Origin: Mangifera indica | Lineage: Eukaryota > Streptophyta > Magnoliopsida > Sapindales > Anacardiaceae | NCBI RefSeq assembly: GCF_011075055.1 | Contig: NC_058145.1 | Location: 8,093,228 to 8,157,227 of the forward strand | DNA length: 64,000 nucleotides | Reading direction: 5' to 3' | Part shown: positions 1-11,125 of the stretch, piece by piece | Position numbering within the stretch: position 1 is the first letter of the stretch | How the letters are laid out: every line of letters begins with the position of its first letter | Made by a program: the position numbers and the translations under genes | The notes under the pieces: generated by a model | Told to the model about the DNA's origin: nothing | Databases searched by the model: none | Seen by the model: the letters and a program-made list of their open reading frames with translations, nothing else

Positions 1-1390
1 TTTCATCGAATATCTAAAGCATATAAGATTTTATGTAGGTGTAGGTTTACCTATCTCACAAAAGTTGTTTGCATGTGTCTATCCCTTTTTCTTTAATCTT
101 TGTGTTATTCCCTACATAAATCTATTTCATCTCCTTTAGAATTCAACAAAATTCCGTAGAAGCTCCTCTATCATGAGCTACATGTTATGTGATTTCTATC
201 TATAGTCCACATAGGATGAGACTCCATTAATAGTACAATACCAAAAACAAAAGTTTCATTGCTTAAAGGTGAAATAATAGAAATTTTGGACAACTTGACT
301 TTTGTATGTTCATATACACACCTTGTTCTATTTACTTAGTGCATTTTATGTTTTTTAGCATTATTTATGTTGAATTAGGTATTCTTATGTGCAAGAAGAC
401 ATTTATTTGAGATGTCATAGGCTTTCACGTGACATATGTGACTTCAATGTACATTGTCGAGGATAGTTATTTGAGATGACACCTCGTTATGTAAGCAAAG
501 GCACAAGACACCATAATAATCTAGATGGACAACTAGGATGTTGGGAAAAAACATCTGTGGATCCCTAAATGGGAGTAATTATGTTGTTTCATGTATCATT
601 TATACTTATTGAGTGTATCATTACTCACATGTTATGTTATGTGATTTTGTAGGTAAAGTCATGAAACAGCACAGAGGCGACAAGAAGATTAATGGTTCAA
701 TTTGTTATAGCACATAAAGGCAGGGGCATGGATGTTCTTTTTCATAATTTGATTGATTCATGGTTTATGATATTCATTACATCTATTTATGCATTCTAAC
801 TTGTTGGATATTTCCTTTATATTGGATTTTGTGGATTCAAACTAGATTTTGGACTTTTATGCATGTTATCCAAACATTGTTTTGAGTAATTGATTGGAGA
901 AATGGTATCCTTTTAGGAATTATAGAGTTGCATTTATTCTTGTGCATTTAATGATTAGTTTTGCATGCAATAAATTTTAGTAAGACGCATCTCTCGAGGT
1001 ACATATTTTGTGTAGGGTTATACTTCTGGAAAGGGTTGTCACAAGTTTAGTCTTTACACATTTCTTAGGTATTTTTCCATAGACGAATATAACATTGACA
1101 ATACCATTAATATTCTCTCCCTTTCTATTGTATTTTTCTTTTTTATGAATGTTTAAAAATTGGCTTTTTTCATTTGTCTCATGTATTTTTACCATTGATA
1201 GTTACAACAAATGAAAAATACCCAACTTCATTACTACTAGTCTAAGAAGAATAAAACGCAGGTTACACGACTCCATCATAGACACCTCTATTGATCTAAA
1301 TCAACAGTGGAGATGAGCTATTCCTACAAGCTTTTACTTATCTTCTTCAAACATTAACCCTACTAACATTTGCTTAAATGGTAGCCAAAT
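1..1390. other. Intergenic AT-rich DNA, nothing recognised
   Basis: No reading frame in this stretch resembles a known protein; the longest frames are about 70 codons and have low-complexity composition. I see no tRNA, rRNA or clear transposon end. It could be decayed transposon sequence, but nothing specific supports that. Confidence 0.5.
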
Positions 1391-2340
1391 CGCGTATTAT
1401 ATCATATATCGAAAATATAATTTTTCGTATCGTGTATCATATCATATCGTATAATACACCTTTTAAAAATAAAATAACAAAAAAATTTTAAAATTAAATT
1501 AAAGTATTTTTTGTTATATTTTTTATTTTGTTTTTCACTTCAATTTAATATTACCAATGTTTTTAAAACATAAGTGAAAGACTAAAACTATCTTATCAAA
1601 TTGTTATCAAATTGTTACTAGTTTAGTCAAGAAAGAATATAAACTAAGAATTATAATTAAAGTTCATCATGCAAAATAAGTAATGTAATAAAAAATAAAA
1701 TAAAATGTAGTTATATAGTAAATATCCAATTATAATAAGAAAATCATTTTTGCTTTACAAAAAAAAAAAAATTGATTCGGTTGGGTTAACCGGTTTTGAG
1801 CAACATCCAAATTAAATCAACTTAGTATCAAAAGTGAGCTTGACTCAATTTGGTTCAACTCGAATTTATTTAATTTTAATTTAAGTTAAATTTGAATAGG
1901 AAGATTTTGTTCATTTTTTTAATCAAGTCGAAATCGAGCTAGGAGGAGTTTGGTTTGATTGGGCTAAAGTTTGTCTCAAATCGACGATTTTGTCTTTTAT
2001 TTGGGTAAAATAACATCGTTTTGTTAATGAACCATGAACTCGAGCCACAAATTAGAACCATGAATTCAAGCCATTGATTCAAACTATAAATTTGAACCAA
2101 ACTACGAACCATCAATTCAGGTTGAATTAAATCAAACTGAATCATCAATTCAAGTAGAATTGAATTGAACTGAATGCAAACTATCCACTTGAATCATCAA
2201 TTCGAATCGAATCAAATCAAATCAAATATAAACCATCAATTTGAGTCAATTTGAATCGAATCAAATCATGTTATATTTGAGTCAAACTCGAGCTAAGGGG
2301 GGTGTTTGAGCTTAGTTCAGTTTATATCCATCCCTAATTA
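1391..2340. repeat. Degenerate low-complexity repeats
   Basis: The first part is built on short variants of ATATCATATCGTAT. From about 1760 to 2300 the sequence is a degenerate array of short units resembling AATCAATTTGAATC and ACCATCAATTCAA, so it looks like a decayed simple or minisatellite repeat. No coding potential is visible. Confidence 0.4.
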
Positions 2341-2987
2341 CATGTCTAATTTAGTTAAAAATGTGTATCTTGAAGCATTGTTACATGTTTGCATAAAGCC
2401 GAAATGAGGTATTACACATTTTTACGCATCGTAGAATCCATTGGATTTGTTCAACGTGCCAATCTGAGCATTAAATCATTGTCACGCACTAAAAAGTGGG
2501 TTTCACACGCTCTTATGCGTAAAAAAACATGGTTCCACACACCTTTACGCATTGAAACAATGTCTTTATGCTTCTTCGCACACTAAAACAGTGTTGTCAC
2601 ATGCCAAGATAAAGCCTCACATATTGGCACGTGACTTGGCGTGGCTTCATAAACCATCATACACCGAACTAGACTTTGACCATTGACTCACCCTTAATAA
2701 TGTTAACTAGTTCAAGTCACCAGATTGATTAGGTGAGTTAACCTATTGACCAATGAATTTGGATAACCTATTGACCAAATGGATCAGGCAATTAGGTTTT
2801 TCTAATCCGATTGCAACTTGCATCGGCACAAAGAACCCTAATTTCAATTGGTTCAATTGGGTATCTTCAAGACACACAATTATAAGGCTTATGAAGAGAT
2901 TTGGCTGACAATCATTCTCGTACCAATTTTTAGTGTCAATGTCGTTAGAATCTAGCAAAATCGAGGTAAGCAATACACAACTATAGG
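2341..2987 (-). other. Probable leader of an LTR retroelement, CACGC/TATGCG-rich
   Basis: This stretch repeats short motifs such as ACACGCTC, TTATGCG and TTTACGCAT. The 5' internal region of the Copia-type element at 45500-51617 (about 49900-50170) has the same style of motif. Its right edge abuts the solo LTR at 2988, and the leader of the LTR unit at 7061-12785 resumes beyond that insertion. I infer it is the continuation of that minus-oriented leader. No coding frame is evident. Confidence 0.35.
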
Positions 2988-3493
2988 TGTAACACCCATA
3001 GGTACGTTTGAAAGGTAAAATAGTCATTATTCATGAGTGTCTATGATGTAAACATAATTAAATTAGACTTTTCAGTCAAAGTCCAAGTTTTGGGAGGCAC
3101 ACGGTTATGCATGAAAGTCATGCTCATGTGTCATGCCACATCAACCGACTAAGATTGATTCTGTGTAAATTTCAAATTTAAGTGACATACTTTTATATGC
3201 CTTAGACATATTGTCATATGTGCTGAATGTGATTTCAATTTATATTTGACATGATATTGCATTTTAGGGATCATGATTCATAATTCCAAAATGCATGAAA
3301 ACTTCTAAAAAAGGAGAAAGAGCGAAGTCTGATCATTTGGCTTTACGTTAGAGCTCCGGTAACTTAATTCTGATGACATGGTGACAAAGATAGAGGAGAG
3401 AATGAGCTTCTCTGATCAACTTTGTTACGACAAAAATCTTCAAAAGGTAAGTAGGAAATTTCCCTTCTTTCTCTGTGATGATTTAGATGGTGG

Positions 3494-5681
3494 TGTAACA
3501 TCCCTCCTTAAAAGTACTACCCACCGAAGGAGAAATATTATAAATTACTATCCGAAACGTCTATTTATTTTTTTTCTTTGAAATACTTTAAAATGAACGT
3601 ATCACTAAAAGTGTTTAGAAATTATTCTAAGAAAACTGAAAATCTGGAAGTGATCAAAAAATGTATATACTCATATGAAAACTCATCTGAAAGCATCCGA
3701 AAACATGGAGTAATCATATATAACTATACAATCATCTCAAAAAGGTCAAAAGTCAATAAGAACATACGACTGTATGCATGTAATATAAACTAGAGATAAC
3801 TTGCTCCAACCGGATCTATTTTTGCTGACCTGACCCTACCTCGCAGCTCCCTCAATCACTAGTACCTACAATCATGAAAGAAAAGAAAGTGAGAGATAAG
3901 AACACTCAGTAAGGGAAAAGAATTAAGTAAACTATCTCTTTTTTTGTTCTAACTTACTCTCGGGACTCAACCTCATTCATAACCTCCATAAGAAATCGAG
4001 GGGATAATCTAATTCATTATATTCTATTTGGGTCATACTTTGTCCCATCTAGTGTCTATTTGATACTTTTTGGAAGCTAACTATAAGGATTTGGCACCTT
4101 TCAAGCTCGAGCTCTCTTTCTTTCTCTCACTACACCATTTTTGAATCTGAATTGAGCTCTACTACGAGCATGCTCTACTGCTAGTGGACCTTACTAGGGG
4201 TCTATGTCTTACTACGGACGTGCCCTACTGCAAGCGGTGTAGTGTAAAGTGCCCCCTCATAGTTCATAGCATGCATGCGAGCCTTATATCTTACTAATTT
4301 TGCTTCCCTCTAAATCTATTCATAACTCACCAGACCATGCTCTTGGGATGACCCTTGAATCTTGAGCCACAAATCCCTTTTCTTGCTTTTGTTTCTTTTC
4401 TTCTTCTTTTCTTTTTCTCTCCTTTCTTTCCTTTCCAAAACTGTGAAATATTGTTCACAATCTTGTTCATTTGACAGGGCAGCCTTCTTTTTCATACAAT
4501 TTCACAATCCAAATGATTTTTAATTCATACAAGCTATATATCGTTGAAAATAGGATTCAAAGAGCTTTCCAACAAGCTATAATAGCACTCATAATTTATT
4601 AGATAAGGTAGTCAAAACGTGAGATGAAATCAGTGGCAAAAACTGTCTCCTCTGTTTATTTGGTAAAACAGTCTTTATGGTTCATACAATATTTAACAGT
4701 GTAAATGATCCCCAATTCATACAAGCTATATATCATTGAAAATAGAATTCAAAGAGCTTTCCAACGAGATATAATAGCACTCATAAATCATTAGATAAAA
4801 TAGTCAAAACGTGAGATGAAATCAGTGGCAAAAACTGTCTCCTCTGTTTATTTGGTAAAGCAGTCCTTGTGGTTCATACAATATTTATCAGTCCAAATGA
4901 TCTCTAATGAATACAAGATATATATCATTGGAAAGAGGATTCAAATATCTTTCCAAAAAGCTATAATAGTACTCATGATTCATCAGATAAGGCAGCCAAA
5001 ACGTGGGACGAAGTCAGTGGCAAAACTGTAAATATTATGTAACTTTCTACCATGAACAAAATCACACACATAGATACCCCAAATGGCAAAACAACATTTC
5101 TCAACTTCAAAATCATCATTTATAACATGGAGCCAAGGAACCAAAAGCATAAAACATGAAACATATCAAGGATAATACCCCTTACCTTATTTCAAGCCAA
5201 TCTTTGCTAAATTGGCTCCCTTCTTTTTGTCTTCCTTCTTTGAGCACCAAACTCACCTTAAATCAACACCAAACACACTAACATCTTTATATAACATGCA
5301 TCCAATATATATATAAACATAGGCAAAAGGGAAAGAAATAGATCTTTTGGTTATCAAAGCTTCCAAAGTGTTTCATTTTCTTTTCTTTCCTTACTTGTCT
5401 TCCAAAACTCCTTCAAATCCTTTTTTTTTCTTCAAAAAACAAAGAAAAAGCATGAAGAAGGCTGCCTTTTCTGGAAGGTACGGAGAAGGTGATGGAAAAA
5501 GGTAGAAGTTGCCTTTTTTTTTAACTATTCTCTCTTTATCTAAATATATATATCTATATACATACTTTTTAATATATGTATAAACACATATACATTTGAA
5601 CATATATATTTAAAACTGGAAATGTCTCAAAGCAAGGCTAAAACACATAAATGCCCCTGAAACGCACATGAGGGTATTATA
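3494..5681 (+). mobile_element. Solo LTR (2188 bp) nested in a reverse copy of its family
   Basis: It starts TGTAACATCC and ends TATTATA, a probable decay of the family end GTTACA. It is flanked by the 5-bp direct repeat GGTGG at 3489-3493 and 5682-5686. Segments such as 4000-4330 match the solo LTR at 20671-23106 in the same orientation, including a distinctive run of CTACTACGAGCATGC-like repeats near 4150-4230. It carries a 3-copy tandem repeat at 4491-5060. No primer-binding site or coding region is present. Confidence 0.75.
4491..5060 (+). repeat. Three tandem copies of a ~190-bp unit
   Basis: Copies begin with TTCATACAAT at 4491, 4681 and 4873, a period of about 190 bp. Each contains a core close to ATATATCATTGAAAATAG followed by a segment close to CAAAGAGCTTTCCAACAAG. 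The copies are clearly similar but have drifted. The same core occurs in reverse complement in the unrelated solo LTR at 55663-56655. Confidence 0.85.
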
Positions 5682-5803
5682 GGTGGACTAAGAGATTTCC
5701 CCTTTGCCAAGTATTATGTTATTGAGCATGTTTGCCAAAGTTGATAAGATTGAAAATTGAGATGTTGAGTTGGTAATGACGTTTTTTTTTTTTTTGTGTA
5801 TAG

Positions 5804-5811
<8 letters not shown>

Positions 5812-5867
<56 letters not shown>
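5812..5867. repeat. (AT)n microsatellite
   Basis: Uninterrupted AT dinucleotide run within the minus-oriented solo LTR. The related LTR at 20671-23106 has a longer AT run in its corresponding interior. Confidence 0.95.
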
Positions 5868-5870
<3 letters not shown>

Positions 5871-7305
5871 ATATTTTGATTTTTGTCAATATGAGCATGA
5901 ATCTGTTTAGATGAGAATCAAAAGGTGCATATTGTTTAAGGAATGATGATTTGCTTGTTTGCCATCTTGTTGTTATGATATTTTTTAAAAGTTTAAATGA
6001 AAGGTTTAAAGTTGTGTTTTAGCCTTGTTCAGTATGATCATAGTTTGTTAAATTGATGCAATCTAGAATTCTTCCTAGAGATTTATGATCTTTAATATTA
6101 TGTGTAAGATCGTTATGAACACTTTGGTTAAAGTATTAAACTTAGAGAAGGTAAGGAAACCAGATCAAGGTGTGAAATTAGGTCTTTTAGTCTACTTTCT
6201 GAGTTCACCACACAACCGTGTGGTATAGGACATATGCTTGTGTATGCAAACCCCAAATTTCAAGTTGAGTTTCCCAATGATTCGATGATCATTGGGCGTC
6301 GTTGACCAGTTAGCTGTTAACTAGAACATATGGACTTCCAGTGTATCTGAAGGGGTACATGCCTATGTTAGTGAAGATACACACTCATGTATCTGTAAAT
6401 AGCACTACATAAGGAAAAGCCATAAGGAGGTGGCCATGTGTGAGTAAGGTAAAGAGACATACCCTCGTGTGTCAAGTTATACACACTTGCATAGGTAAGG
6501 TAGAAAAAAGAAAAAAAAGTAAGGGAACTAGGCTAGAGAATTATGAGTCATCCTAAGTAACAGTACAAAGATCCCATGTATACAGTAATATCCTACATAC
6601 CTAAGAGTTAAGTCATAGTGAGGCACGAGATATACTATTATGTGGAAGAGAGAGCGAGCTAAGTTAAGGCTCGAGATATATGCATTCTAGACATAATAGG
6701 ATTGTTACGAGAGGGCATTATAAGTACACATTTTCTACACTTGCTTGCATTAGAGTCTAATTAAAATATAGTTCTGCTATAGTGGAATAGAGAGATATCT
6801 CATATGACCAATATGTCAAATCCTTATATTCAATCTAGGTCGATAGATGTTAAATACAATTACAGTTGCAACTTCCAAATTCAAATGCTTCCACCTACTT
6901 TAGTATAGTTGCACCAAGTAAAAATTTGAGAGAGTGGTTCCTCAGTGACCAAACAAGACATAATTCAATTTGAGAGTTATGATATGGACACTTTGAGAGA
7001 GTATGGACAATTTATGATGTCTGCCTTTAGAAGACAGTAATTTTGGAGGAGAGTGTTATAATGGATCTCGGTTTTTGCCTCTGATTTTGTTAATTCAGGA
7101 CTGTTTTGGTGTGACTTTTAACTCAAATCATGTAAAACACATCCAAGCAACAATCTAACATGTTTCTAAGTATCAATTTCATGCAATTTTGTTTAATTTG
7201 ATTCGAACCCAAATTTTAAATTTTTTTAACCAGATTTAATCAAAATCAAAGAATCTAGAATATATATATAAACATAGAATTATTGGCATAACAGTTACGT
7301 GAACC

Positions 7306-7602
7306 TAGGCTCTAATCCCAATGTTAAAAAATCATGCCAATTTTGTAATTCAAATATAGTAAAATGGATACCAGAATTGAATTTTGTCCATGTTGATGAC
7401 GACTTGAAGCTTGATAATTAATTTCCATAACACGATTTGCTTTTTTGTACTATAGGCTCTAATCCCAATGTTAAAAAATCATGCCAATTTTGTAATTCAA
7501 ATATAGTAAAATGGATACCAGAATTGAATTTTGTCCATGTTGATGACGACTTGAAGCTTGATAATTAATTTCCATAACACGATTTGCTTTTTTGTACTAT
7601 AG
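7306..7602. repeat. Perfect 147-bp tandem duplication at an LTR/leader junction
   Basis: The segment starting TAGGCTCTAATCCCA at 7306 is repeated from 7453 with no difference that I can see. It covers the primer-site region and the terminal part of the LTR. Unit B (10260-10420) holds a single copy, so the duplication arose after the units separated. Confidence 0.9.
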
Positions 7603-8372
7603 CCTTTTGTCTTGACTTTGTGGAAAGAAGTTTAGTATTTTTGGTATATAGGAGGCTTCTCCAATTTCTCTGTATATTGGTGTTCTTTGGCTTTGTGTTA
7701 ACAAAGAAAAAGGAATGCAATCGGGTTAAGTCGACTCGTCATAGATGAAGTAAAACCTAATATGTATAATAAATATGACTATCATTTGATCTTATTTTAG
7801 AGAGTTCTTTGTTAGTTTCTTTATCATCATTATCATTTCTTATATTTTATATTTAGAAATCCATTATCAATTACATTATTTAAAGGTAAAGTTATCATAT
7901 ATAACTGACAAACTTGTTGGAACTTGAATCAAAGAATGTATTTATGATACATTCTCTCATCCAATGTTTAACTTAAGAACACTTTTCTACTCTTAGATAG
8001 CATGAATAAGACTTTTTCATAAAAAATTAAGTACTACAAACGAAAAAAACTAACACAAGAAGTAAAATTAGCATTTTAATTTTTAAAATTATCATATAAT
8101 CACACATTAACAAAATTAAAAATAAACTCTTTCAATATCTAAATGATATAAAACCATACATATTTCCATTTTCTTTCAACCTTACCCTTTTATTTCTCTC
8201 TTTCTTGTTTTAGGTGACACTGTCAATTTCACCTTGCTTCCTCTTCTTCCTTTGTTTGTCTATTCCATTTCCTTTCACCGCCTTCATCATCTTCCTCAAT
8301 TCACGATTGAAGGTTGTCTATGACGATAACCTTCAATTGATCAAGTCATTAACAATTTAATTGAGTAAAAGC

Positions 8373-9620
8373 TGTTGACTCAAAGATTTATTATGCTTTT
8401 ATTTTGATGATAACAAACTAATATGTCCTTAAGCATATTGACTAATGACTTTACTTGAGTATGAGTTTAGATTGCAAGAATTTACCTAATGCACTTGAAG
8501 GAGTTTCAAGATGGAAATGAAAGACAAGACTCAAGTGAAGAATTCTTGAAGATTTGAAGAAAAACTCAAGTTTAGGTAGATATGGTTGTAATTTGGAGTG
8601 TTTGTTTTTATTAGAATATTTATTTGCATGTGATAACTCACTTGAAAACTTATTTCCATATCTTTCACATTTTGGATTAAAATATTGTTTTTCAAACTTA
8701 TTGGGTTAAGCCAATTTTTTCGTCAAAGTTTATTAACTCTTTTAAAATGATGAAGTTTTGTGAACTACATTTTCATATCTCAAAGTTGGTTTTGAAAGAA
8801 TTTCCAAATATGGGTTAAATTGTCACTTTTCAAAGGTTTAGGAGGCAAATATAAGTTTTCAAAAGTTTAGGGATAAAATTTAATAAAATTTGGTTGATCG
8901 AATTTGACCAGTTGAATTCTTCAATGGCAACATTTGAATTATCCAAAAGCCATGCATTTTGGCTTTCCAAAATTCAGTTAACTGAATTAAATCTGGTCGA
9001 CTGAATTTTGATTTGAATTTTTTAATGGCTAGTGTCATGTAGACTCCACGGAAGTGTCACGTCACATCTGATTGACTGAATTACATCTGATCGACCGAAT
9101 TTTACGTTTTCTAGAAAATTAAAATGGTTAGTTTTTATGCACAACGGTAACTTTCCTCATTTTCCTCTATATAAACCCAATCAAATTCATTTGTAAAAGA
9201 CTTTTGCCACCAAAGACTTTCATATATTTAAGAGTAAATTAGTTTTAAACTATTCACTTGCAAATTCTCTTCTTTATTCAAAACTCTTGCTCATACACTT
9301 TGTAATTTCATTTGCATTGGGTTGTACTAAGCTTAAACTTTCATATATACTCTTTAAAAGAGATTATATTTTGAATTCATACCAAAAATTTATACTATAA
9401 AAGAGTGAGGTTCACTCTTGGAGATATTAGAAAATTTTTAGTGAAAAAAATTGAGTTCTAGTACTTGTAAAGGTTAATAGCACCTTATAAACTATTTTTG
9501 TCGTGAAGAAATTAAATAAACAATATTCTTTAATATGATTAACTTGGTTTCATTCTTTAATTTGATAAAAATTGTTTTAGATTGTCTAATTCACCCCCTC
9601 TTAGTGTATTTGATCCTTCA
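8373..9620 (+). mobile_element. Copia-type solo LTR, 1248 bp, TSD AAAGC
   Basis: It starts TGTTGACTCAAAG and ends TTTGATCCTTCA. It is flanked by the 5-bp duplication AAAGC at 8368-8372 and 9621-9625. The end AATTCACCCCCTCTTAGTG resembles the 3' end of plant Copia LTRs, which normally precedes TGGTATCAGAGC. A TATA-like CTATATAAACCC lies near 9167. Unit B runs straight through the equivalent site near 12325, giving an empty-site control. Confidence 0.8.
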
Positions 9621-9668
9621 AAAGCTATCATTGATGAAACCCTTTTCACAACAAAAGAGAGTTTTTTT

Positions 9669-9670
<2 letters not shown>

Positions 9671-9699
<29 letters not shown>
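9671..9699. repeat. 29-base poly-G run
   Basis: A run of 9 T is followed by 29 consecutive G at the edge of the resumed LTR unit A. The equivalent position in unit B (about 12360) reads GGGTGGTGGGG, so the run probably expanded from a G-rich seed. Assembly or sequencing error in the length is possible. Confidence 0.9.
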
Positions 9700-10266
9700 A
9701 AGGTTGTTATATTTAAAATGGGTAAATTTAATATGTGAAAGAGTTTTTTTTTTCAAAATTAATTGATTTTGAAATTATATCTTTTATTGACATTGCTAGT
9801 TTTTTTTAATTGATTTTAGGTGGAAAAGTTATTTATGTTATCAAAGAGGTAGAAAAATGGTTTTAGGTCGAACCTTGGGTGGAAAAATGTCATTTACTCT
9901 TATAGAATTAATATTATTACTCCAATTATTTCTCAAATAAGCACTATTATATATTGTAAATTACAAGATAAATAAAAATGGACCACCAATGGACATGTCA
10001 AGGTGAGGAATACACAACCACGGGTCTCAGTTTTTGCCTCTGATTTCGTTGATTCAAGGCTGCTTTGGGTTCAATTTTAATTCAAATCATGTAAAACACA
10101 TCCAAACAACAATCTAAAATGTTTCTAAGTATCAGTTTCATGCAATTTTGCTCAGTTTGATTTGAACCCAAAATTTGAATTTTTTTAACCAAATTTAATT
10201 AAAATCAAAGAATCCAAAATATATATAAACACAAAATTATTGGCATAACAATTACATCAACCTAAA

Positions 10267-10277
10267 CTCTGATACCA
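10267..10277 (-). other. Primer-binding site (initiator Met tRNA)
   Basis: The plus strand reads CTCTGATACCA, the reverse complement of TGGTATCAGAG, one base from the TG of the plus-strand LTR end. This fixes the orientation of unit B as minus. Confidence 0.75.
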
Positions 10278-10444
10278 GTGTTAAAAAATCATACCAATTT
10301 TGTAATTCAAATATAGTAAAATGCGTACTTGGATTGGATTATGTTCATGTTGATGGCGACTCAAAGCTTAATAATTAATTTTCACAACACGATTTGCTTT
10401 TTGGTATTGTAGCCTTCTATTTGGATTTTGTGAAAAGAAGTTTA

Positions 10445-10925
10445 GGGAATGTTTAATTTGGGGAATATCTTATTACTAAAATTAAATGATTACCTTAAAG
10501 ATAGATTACCTTGAGGATTGCTGGGTATAAATTATTACTATGTTTAATAAAATTTGATAAAATTGTATAGATACAAATAATTATTACATTTGGTTAGAGG
10601 TAATAAAAAAAATACTAATATATTATTTTAGTTAAATACCCTTGGGTACAATTATTCTTAAATATTTTTTATGTTATTTGTTATATTAATTGAAAATGAG
10701 ATTATTTTTGTCCTAAAAAAATTAATAAATAAAGATATATTTATAATAAAATGAAGATTGTTTTAGTAATCTTTTAATACCTAAGGTGGAGGTAGTAATC
10801 AGATTACTTCTTATAAACCAAACATTATCAAACAAATTTATTACTTATAAGTCAAACAAAATAATGTAAATAATAAAATATCAATTATCAGAGTAATCTT
10901 TAATACCTTCTAACCAAGCACCCCC
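10445..10925. mobile_element. Tourist-like MITE (PIF/Harbinger), 481 bp, TSD TTA
   Basis: The element lies between two TTA trinucleotides (10442-10444 and 10926-10928). It starts GGGAATGTTTAATTTGG and ends CTAACCAAGCACCCCC; the ends are imperfect inverted repeats of the GGGNGTTTGGTT type known for Tourist MITEs. Unit A (near 7630) reads straight from GAAGTTTAG into TATTTTTGG, the empty site. Related copies are at 17273-26505 (split) and 41769-42182. No coding capacity. Confidence 0.8.
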
Positions 10926-10981
10926 TTAATGTTTTTGGTATATGGGAGGCTTCTCCAATTTTTTTGTTTATGGGTGTTCTC

Positions 10982-11125
10982 GAGGGATGGCAATTTGGGG
11001 AGGGGACGGGGAGGGGATTTTCCTTCGCGGGGAGGGGACCGAGATTCTTTGTTATCCCCATAACGGGGACGAGTCGGGGATGGGGATTGATATCCCCTCC
11101 TCGCCCCTCCCCGTTGTCATCCCTA
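10982..11125. mobile_element. G-rich hAT-type MITE, 144 bp, 8-bp TSD
   Basis: Terminal inverted repeats are GAGGGATGGCAA and, reversed, TAGGGATGACAA. Perfect 8-bp duplications GTGTTCTC flank the element at 10974-10981 and 11126-11133. Eight-base duplications and this type of terminus are characteristic of hAT elements. Unit A has only one copy of the target sequence (near 7681), showing the empty site. The interior is strikingly GC-rich, with a GGGGAGGGGAC-type arm and a complementary CCCCTCC arm, so the element can fold. Glycine-rich reading frames across it are artefacts of composition. Confidence 0.85.

Larger units (their letters stand above)
2988..7060 (-). mobile_element. Solo LTR, minus orientation, split by a second LTR
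   Basis: The sequence begins TGTAACACCC and ends near GTGTTATA. Read in reverse complement it is similar throughout to the solo LTR at 20671-23106: positions 2988-3300 match the reverse of its 3' end, and 5880-7060 match the reverse of its first two thirds. The middle is interrupted by a forward copy at 3494-5681. The flanking TSD is imperfect (ATAGG on the left, AATGG on the right). The related leader at 10003-10030 runs uninterrupted across the equivalent site, which supports the insertion boundaries. No internal coding domain or second LTR is present, so it reads as a solo LTR. Family (Copia or Gypsy) is not determined. Confidence 0.7.
7061..10000 (-). mobile_element. LTR plus leader unit A of an LTR retroelement (minus)
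   Basis: Read on the minus strand, an LTR beginning TGACATGTCC (10000) ends at TTTTTTAACA (7322). It is followed by a degraded primer-site region (TCTAATCCCA on the plus strand at 7311-7320, where the intact form is CTCTGATACCA) and a leader down to 7061. It is homologous along its length to unit B at 10020-12785. It carries two later changes: a solo LTR at 8373-9620 and a perfect 147-bp tandem duplication at 7306-7602. No gag-pol coding sequence is attached. Confidence 0.65.
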
